This document shows, one piece after another, positions 60,245 to 64,000 of a DNA stretch of 64,000 nt (position 1 is the first letter of the stretch; each line of letters opens with the position of its first letter). The notes beneath the pieces are model-generated. The model saw nothing but the letters and a program-made list of their open reading frames with translations, was not told the origin of the DNA and did no database searches. Source of the stretch: Bacillus haynesii (GTDB lineage Bacteria > Bacillota > Bacilli > Bacillales > Bacillaceae); contig NZ_MRBL01000023.1 of assembly GCF_001969855.1 (NCBI RefSeq), positions 55,403 to 119,402 on the forward strand. Reading direction: 5' to 3'. The position numbers were made by a program, and so were the translations under genes.

Positions 60245-60733
60245 TTACATATGATAGAGCGGAATAGACGTGCGGTATGATTTGCCGCTTAGACTTGTCG
60301 CTTCAAGGATCAGCAGGTGATTTTCAATCACAAACCTCATTTGCTTAACATGTTGTAAAAGCGGCACATGACCTTTTCCATTGACTCTTTTTCTAATAAC
60401 TGTCTGATATTGTTCATAGCGAACGATGTCACCTTGGCGGTTTGTCATTGCCAATGACTGATGATCGCCGGCTGCTCTAATGTCAAGCGAATTCCTGCAC
60501 TCCTTCAATATCTGCTCGGCAGTAATCGTCCATTCGCGCGGGTGAATATCCGCACCATTTCTTTCCGGGGATAAAAACAGATGAAATATCGAGGCCATCG
60601 TACCTGCAACGAACATATACACCATTAAGGAAAACAGTACATTAAGAAGGGTAAATCCCTTTTGCCCGTAAAATGGTGAAACAATGCCTTTGACTGTCTC
60701 TTTTTTTAATGGAGATGCATGCTTCATAATCAT
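60245..60733 (-). CDS. comGF: ComGF, minor pseudopilin
   Basis: About 162 aa. A prepilin-like segment GQKGFTLLNVLFSLMVYMF lies at about residues 23-41, with Asn in place of the usual Glu at +5. The ATG at 60733 is chosen because GGAG lies seven bases upstream; this makes it overlap comGE by 92 bases in another frame. A start at 60754 is also open. Confidence 0.87.
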   Translation of the reverse strand: MIMKHASPLKKETVKGIVSPFYGQKGFTLLNVLFSLMVYMFVAGTMASIFHLFLSPERNGADIHPREWTITAEQILKECRNSLDIRAAGDHQSLAMTNRQGDIVRYEQYQTVIRKRVNGKGHVPLLQHVKQMRFVIENHLLILEATSLSGKSYRTSIPLYHM

Positions 60734-60989
60734 CTCCCTTCTCCTTCCATTCAATAAAGTAAGATGTTTTCCGGTAAAGCACAGTTTCTTTAGGCTGGAA
60801 CCGTCCGGTCAGCGTGTAGCGGCTGATCTTTTCCTCCAATATGCGATATGCCTCTTCTTCTTTTTCGGACGCCTCGCGCTGCAAAGACAGCTGATGAACC
60901 ATAGGAATCAATAACATGGTGATCATGACCCATATGCCGAATGCGGAAACAGCTTCAACTGTTGTAAAGCCTCTATTTTTTTTGAACAT
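60642..60989 (-). CDS. comGE: ComGE, minor pseudopilin
   Basis: 115 aa with the prepilin motif RGFTTVEAVSAFGIWVMI, including Glu at +5, so it should be processed by ComC. It overlaps comGD by 17 bases and comGF by 92, typical of this tightly packed operon. Confidence 0.9.
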   Translation of the reverse strand: MFKKNRGFTTVEAVSAFGIWVMITMLLIPMVHQLSLQREASEKEEEAYRILEEKISRYTLTGRFQPKETVLYRKTSYFIEWKEKGDDYEACISIKKRDSQRHCFTILRAKGIYPS

Positions 60990-61419
60990 TAATCTTTCCG
61001 CTTCCTAAATAGATCGTCAGTGTAAAAGAGGCGTGCTGTGTATCGATCACGATCTTTCCCCCTTGATTCGGAACTCCGCTTGGATTAAAAGTAAGAGTTG
61101 GTTTGAGCGTCGATTTTTTGAACGCGATATTGCAACTGTATGTCCTGACCAGCTCAGGCGCTGAACCTTCGTCCGAATGCTTAATGATATAGCGGCAGCC
61201 GGTAAAGTCAAACTGCACTTTAACCGTCGTATGGCGGACGAGAGCTGTCTGCTGAGCGTAAAGCAAATCCTCTTCAAGCTGTGAGACAAAGTGCTGAACG
61301 ATTCTTTTTTCATAAATGGGAGGCAGTACGGCAAAGAGCAGAGTGAGCATAATGGAACCGATCATCAATACAGTTAAACTTTCCAAAAGGGTAAATCCTT
61401 TTTGATTCATAACCGTCAA
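60973..61419 (-). CDS. comGD: ComGD, pseudopilin
   Basis: 148 aa with the complete prepilin signal QKGFTLLESLTVLMIGSIM near residue 6 and a C-terminal beta domain ending YLGSGKINVQKK. TTG at 61419 overlaps the comGC stop by 4 bases and has no strong ribosome binding site, so it is probably translationally coupled to comGC; an ATG three codons later is possible. Confidence 0.9.
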   Translation of the reverse strand: MTVMNQKGFTLLESLTVLMIGSIMLTLLFAVLPPIYEKRIVQHFVSQLEEDLLYAQQTALVRHTTVKVQFDFTGCRYIIKHSDEGSAPELVRTYSCNIAFKKSTLKPTLTFNPSGVPNQGGKIVIDTQHASFTLTIYLGSGKINVQKK

Positions 61420-61688
61420 TCAGCCAGTGCTTTGCCGTTTGAAATTTTAATTGCTTTCCCATTCGGGCACTTTAAGTTCTTCTTCATGTAACCTTCAGAT
61501 TCAAGTTCCGCCCTGCTCGGCGTTTTCCCGTCATGATCCATCTGATAGGCCGTAATTTGCGCTTGAACCATATTGATTAATCCTTCACATCCTTTCTTTT
61601 GAATACTTTGATTATGCTTGGTCACATTCGGTATGGTGATCAACAGCAGGATGGAGATGACAAGCATGACGACTAACATTTCAATAAA
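61416..61688 (-). pseudogene. comGC: comGC, 5' end missing at an insertion junction
   Basis: The reading frame keeps the ComGC core from EMLVVMLVISILLLITIPNV through to the C-terminus KALAD. The start codon and the first residues (normally MNEKGFTLVE or similar) are gone. Upstream of GAA ATG the in-frame codons read GGG TTA TTA CCC ATA TTT ATT GAA, then a TAA at 61704-61706. An internal ATG at 61677 could give an 87-aa product, but it would lack the Gly-Phe prepilin cleavage site, so no functional major pilin is expected from this copy. The rest of the gene, with comGA and comGB, should lie on the far side of the inserted DNA. Confidence 0.88.
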
Positions 61689-61754
61689 TATGGGTAATAA
61701 CCCTTAAATGATTATGAATCTGATTTCCAGAAAACACACAAAACGTCTAAAGTA

Positions 61755-61782
61755 TTGAAGAATTTTTGTCGATAATTATAAA
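61755..61782 (+). promoter_or_regulatory. Sigma-A-like promoter of the element lipoprotein gene
   Basis: -35 TTGAAG (61755-61760) and -10 TATAAA (61777-61782) are 16 bases apart, with the gene's ATG 23 bases after the -10. Confidence 0.5.
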
Positions 61783-61804
61783 AGGATATTTAATGGAGGG
61801 AAAA

Positions 61805-62494
61805 ATGAAAAGGTTATTGACATTAATGTTTGTAGTTACGGTATTAACCGCTTGTTCAAATCCAAATAAACAGCCCGAGGAAGAAAAAGCAGTTCATCAA
61901 ACTAAGACAACATCGAATCAAAAAGAGAAGAAAATTAAAACGCATAAGCTGACTGATAAAGATAAACGTTTTATTCAGCTTATAAAAGATGGTGAATACG
62001 ATAAAGTCATTAAAGAAACAAGCGATTTAAGGGACGTCTTTGAAAAGGATTATTATTTTATTGCATCTGTCTATAAAAAGGAAAAAGAATTAAAAGAAAC
62101 ACATTCAGGCACTTACGATGACTATTCTTACATGAGTGCAATGTTAGATAAAGTTGTTTATATGGATAGTCATGATGATTTACAAGTGCAGCAATTCAAA
62201 AAGATGAACAACAAAAGAATGGAATCCGCGAAAAAAGAACAAGACATAGTTAAAGAAGCAGAAAGAAAAGAAGAGGAAAAAAACGAAAAGCTTGACGCTA
62301 TGAATGAACGAACGGCAAATCCGAAAGAGGTTTCAATTGGTATGACTACTGAAGAAGTGTTAACTGAAGGATGGGGTCGGCCAATTGATATTAACACAAC
62401 TGTCACAAGTAATGGTAAACGCGAGCAATGGGTCTACAAAGGAAACAAATATCTCTACTTTGAAGACGGTGTATTAACTTCAATTCAATATTAA
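61805..62494 (+). CDS. Element-encoded lipoprotein with a BamE/SmpA-like C-terminal motif
   Basis: 229 aa. The signal MKRLLTLMFVVTVLTAC ends in the lipobox LTAC with Cys17. A Lys/Glu-rich, mostly helical middle (about residues 25-165) is followed by a short C-terminal domain: the pattern SIGMTTEEVLTEGWGRP, then EQWVYKGNKYLYFEDGVL, is that of small BamE/SmpA-type outer folds found in many prophage lipoproteins. The ATG at 61805 has GGAGGG upstream; an earlier in-frame start at 61766 lacks one. It has its own promoter and terminator, so it may be expressed in the lysogen. Its role is unknown; exclusion of related phages is one possibility. Confidence 0.75.
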   Translation: MKRLLTLMFVVTVLTACSNPNKQPEEEKAVHQTKTTSNQKEKKIKTHKLTDKDKRFIQLIKDGEYDKVIKETSDLRDVFEKDYYFIASVYKKEKELKETHSGTYDDYSYMSAMLDKVVYMDSHDDLQVQQFKKMNNKRMESAKKEQDIVKEAERKEEEKNEKLDAMNERTANPKEVSIGMTTEEVLTEGWGRPIDINTTVTSNGKREQWVYKGNKYLYFEDGVLTSIQY

Positions 62495-62496
62495 CA

Positions 62497-62536
62497 ACAA
62501 ACACTCCCCTATTTCTAAAGGGTGAGTGTTTTTAAT
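62497..62536 (+). terminator. Terminator after the element lipoprotein gene
   Basis: AAACACTCCCCT (about 62499-62510) pairs with AGGGTGAGTGTTT (about 62519-62531) with one bulge, followed by T-rich sequence. Confidence 0.75.
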
Positions 62537-62610
62537 TTGTTCAAAACAATCAATCCTGCTTTTGCGCAAATGAAAAAATAAAAGATTTGTGAAGAATTTA
62601 ACGAATTCAA

Positions 62611-62625
62611 GGAGTTAAACACTCC
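62611..62625. promoter_or_regulatory. Small inverted repeat before the helix-turn-helix gene
   Basis: GGAGT-TAAAC-ACTCC lies about 40 bases before the start codon. It could be an operator for the gene's own product, or part of a leader hairpin. Confidence 0.3.
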
Positions 62626-62662
62626 AAAAAGAATTTTTATAAAAGAAAGGAGTGAATTTCGT

Positions 62663-63403
62663 ATGACGGTTGAAGGCTTGTATGAAGCTTCGATAAGATC
62701 TATGTTCCGCCAAGAAGTTTCTATGATGGTTAAATCGTTTTCAGTCGAGAATCAAAAAAAGCAACTCAAATCTTATCTCACCATGAAAGAGGTTTCGAAA
62801 AAAACCGGTTTAGGTCTTTCTACTATAGGTGATTTAATGCGTAGAAGAGCCATGCCTCATCTTCGAGTCAAAAGCAAAGTTCTTTTTCTTGAAGAAGAGA
62901 TCAGGCCTACAATTATGCATTACAAAGAATTTGGTTGGACTGATCCTGATGATGAATGGGATGTTGCAAAAGCTTTTAAAGACGTTGAAAATTTAAGAAA
63001 CCCTAAGGAGGAGCCGACCATGATCGAAGAAGCACTTAGAAAAATTATCAAGGATGAGTTAGAAGTATTTGTCCAAGATATAAAGAATGCGACATCTAAA
63101 GAAAATTATATGGGACGCACTAACTTAACGATTAAAGAAGCTGCTAAGTATTTTCGGACAAGCCCATCCACAATAACCAATTTAATTCATGAGGAAGGTA
63201 TGCCTCATATTCGTATGGGAAGTCGCTACATAATTGTCTTAGAAGAAGCTGAAGCTTTTCTTTGGAGGGAAACTGCAAAAAGATACGCTGATACCGGGAA
63301 TATTTATTGGACAAGAATTTTAGAACGTATTGATTACGAAGACAAAAAACGAAAAGCTGCATTTGAAAAAGCAATGTCTAACCTTGAAAATTCATTCAAA
63401 TAA
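62663..63403 (+). CDS. Protein of two similar excisionase-type helix-turn-helix halves
   Basis: 246 aa. Two units of about 115 aa repeat the same plan: an N-terminal helix, then a winged-helix motif. In the first, LTMKEVSKKTGLGLSTIGDL is followed by AMPHLRV (residues 39-70). In the second, LTIKEAAKYFRTSPSTITNL is followed by GMPHIRM (about 154-185). This is the HTH_17/excisionase pattern that binds DNA. An AAGGAGGAG site and ATG at residue 120 (63020) could start the second half separately. A DNA-binding role in the element is likely; which one is unknown. Confidence 0.8.
   Translation: MTVEGLYEASIRSMFRQEVSMMVKSFSVENQKKQLKSYLTMKEVSKKTGLGLSTIGDLMRRRAMPHLRVKSKVLFLEEEIRPTIMHYKEFGWTDPDDEWDVAKAFKDVENLRNPKEEPTMIEEALRKIIKDELEVFVQDIKNATSKENYMGRTNLTIKEAAKYFRTSPSTITNLIHEEGMPHIRMGSRYIIVLEEAEAFLWRETAKRYADTGNIYWTRILERIDYEDKKRKAAFEKAMSNLENSFK
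63005..63022 (+). promoter_or_regulatory. Internal ribosome binding site and ATG within the duplicated gene
   Basis: AAGGAGGAG (63005-63013) lies six bases before an in-frame ATG at 63020, a near-ideal site for this organism. It falls exactly at the boundary of the two repeats. Confidence 0.55.
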
Positions 63404-63420
63404 ATTTGCATTCTAAAACT

Positions 63421-63450
63421 AAAGAGAGAGGCAATGCCTCCTTTCTCTTT
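63421..63450 (+). terminator. Terminator-like hairpin after the helix-turn-helix gene
   Basis: AAAGAGAGAGGCA and TGCCTCCTTTCTCTTT form a long stem with one internal mismatch and a short loop, 17 bases beyond the stop codon. Confidence 0.6.
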
Positions 63451-63509
63451 ATTAACGCAATAAGCAATTTCCACATCATATCGCACATTCTTACGTGATG
63501 ATTTTACAA

Positions 63510-63545
63510 ACAAAAAGCGTGAGACAGATAACGTCTCACGCTTAA
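63510..63545 (-). terminator. Strong hairpin, probable minus-strand terminator
   Basis: AAGCGTGAGAC (63515-63525) and GTCTCACGCTT (63533-63543) form a perfect 11-bp stem followed by TTTTT on the minus strand. It would end a transcript from the membrane-protein gene to its right. Confidence 0.75.
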
Positions 63546-63620
63546 ACAAACGTAAGAATCAAAAATTTCTTCCTTACTTCATCCGCTTAAAAAATTAAAT
63601 TCACGATTTTTCGTAATGAT

Positions 63621-63658
63621 GATTGTTGGCAAAGCCGGACAACAATTCACCAACAATC
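63621..63658. repeat. 9-bp inverted repeat in the element
   Basis: GATTGTTGG (63621-63629) and CCAACAATC (63650-63658) are perfect inverted repeats with a 20-base gap that itself holds CAACAAT. It lies just after the stop of the membrane-protein gene. Confidence 0.5.
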
Positions 63659-63674
63659 CCCCTTACAAAATTAT

Positions 63675-64000
63675 TTAACGGTCAACAGTTTTCCTTGCAA
63701 CAAAAATTATGCACCCCAGATAACTAATTAATGTTACAGTAAATATCCAAAATATTGTGTTGACTTCAACATTAAAAATATTCATAAAAAGATACAAAAA
63801 TAGAAGGAAAGCAAACAAAAAGTGAAGTGCTCCATAAGCAGCCTTCATCCTAATTTTTTTAAAAAGTTCTTTATTCTTTAGTCTATCACTTATTAGAGCA
63901 AATCCTAAAGGAATAAACGAAAGAATAAGGATATAACTTTCAACTGACTTACTTAATACCACATCTACTATTCCAATAACAAAAAGAAATACTCCTAGTG
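63675..64000 (-). CDS. Membrane protein of the element (partial, runs off the window)
   Basis: The frame is open from 63675 to the right edge, so the true start probably lies outside. The visible 108 residues contain about four hydrophobic segments: LGVFLFVIGIVDVVL, YILILSFIPLGFALI, LHFLFAFLLFLYLFMNIF and IFWIFTVTLISYLGCIIFV. A basic loop of about 15 residues (DRLKNKELFKKIRMK) follows the second. A GTG at 63962 would be the first start inside the window but would cut the first segment. I do not recognise the family. Confidence 0.65.
   Translation of the reverse strand, partial: LGVFLFVIGIVDVVLSKSVESYILILSFIPLGFALISDRLKNKELFKKIRMKAAYGALHFLFAFLLFLYLFMNIFNVEVNTIFWIFTVTLISYLGCIIFVARKTVDR

Larger units (their letters stand above)
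61683..64000. mobile_element. Edge of an integrative element or prophage inserted in comGC
   Basis: From the broken comGC to the right edge the DNA is more AT-rich and its genes have no counterpart in the B. subtilis comG region. It encodes a lipoprotein, a duplicated helix-turn-helix protein and a membrane protein. No integrase is visible, so the type of element is not fixed. A prophage is favoured because insertion into the homologous pilin gene comYC is known for streptococcal phages. The exact attachment core cannot be set without the other junction. Confidence 0.72.

Noticed and set aside
60868..60989. comGE as a degraded gene because of overlaps on both sides
   Set aside because: The prepilin motif and full length are intact, and overlapping frames are normal in comG operons.

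Overview
The window is a chromosomal segment of a Bacillus of the B. subtilis group. Gene order and protein lengths follow the B. subtilis region from yqjA to comGC almost gene for gene, read from its reverse complement: arginine uptake, branched-chain keto acid catabolism, spo0A/spoIVB, recN/ahrC, dxs-to-nusB, accBC, spoIIIA, efp, mntR, lipM, glycine cleavage, sinIR, tasA-sipW-tapA and comG. Protein divergence and several local differences suggest the B. licheniformis/paralicheniformis/sonorensis side of the group. That species call rests on recalled gene order and sequences, not on a search.

Layout. 1-3.0 kb: start of yqjA, then artPQM and brxB. 3.2-4.1 kb: bmrU alone, without the bmr and bmrR genes that accompany it in B. 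subtilis. 4.1-14.2 kb: ptb-bcd-buk-lpdV-bkdAA-bkdAB-bkdB, with a perfect sigma-54 promoter and its activator gene bkdR. 14.3-20.3 kb: yqzF, a glycerophosphodiesterase, an amidase, a small lipoprotein, an acyltransferase where B. subtilis has yqiG, then spo0A and spoIVB. 20.4-30.3 kb: recN, ahrC, yqxC, dxs, ispA, xseB, xseA, folD, nusB, yqhY. 30.3-37.6 kb: accCB and the eight-gene spoIIIA operon behind a sigma-E promoter. 37.7-45.4 kb: yqhV, efp, papA, aroQ, yqhR, yqhQ, yqhP, yqhO, mntR, lipM, yqhL. 45.6-48.6 kb: an opuA glycine betaine transporter operon. 49-53.2 kb: gcvT-gcvPA-gcvPB under a tandem glycine riboswitch. 53.5-59.3 kb: yqhHG, sinI, sinR and the biofilm matrix operon tapA-sipW-tasA, with SinR-box-like sites in front of tapA. 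59.2-61.7 kb: yqzG, yqzE and the distal comG genes.

The comG operon breaks off inside comGC. Its start codon and most of the prepilin signal are missing. From about 61,683 to the right edge the sequence is AT-rich and unlike the rest: a lipoprotein gene, a protein made of two similar helix-turn-helix halves, and a membrane protein that runs off the window. The simplest reading is that a prophage or other integrative element has inserted into the 5' end of comGC and only one edge of it is visible.

Other points worth attention: helically phased TGCA repeats beside the sigma-54 promoter that run into the coding end of bkdR, a similar set before bkdR itself, an apparent ATT start codon for spoIIIAD, and an internal ribosome binding site and ATG that could release the second half of the duplicated helix-turn-helix protein. 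I saw no rRNA, tRNA, CRISPR array or insertion sequence.
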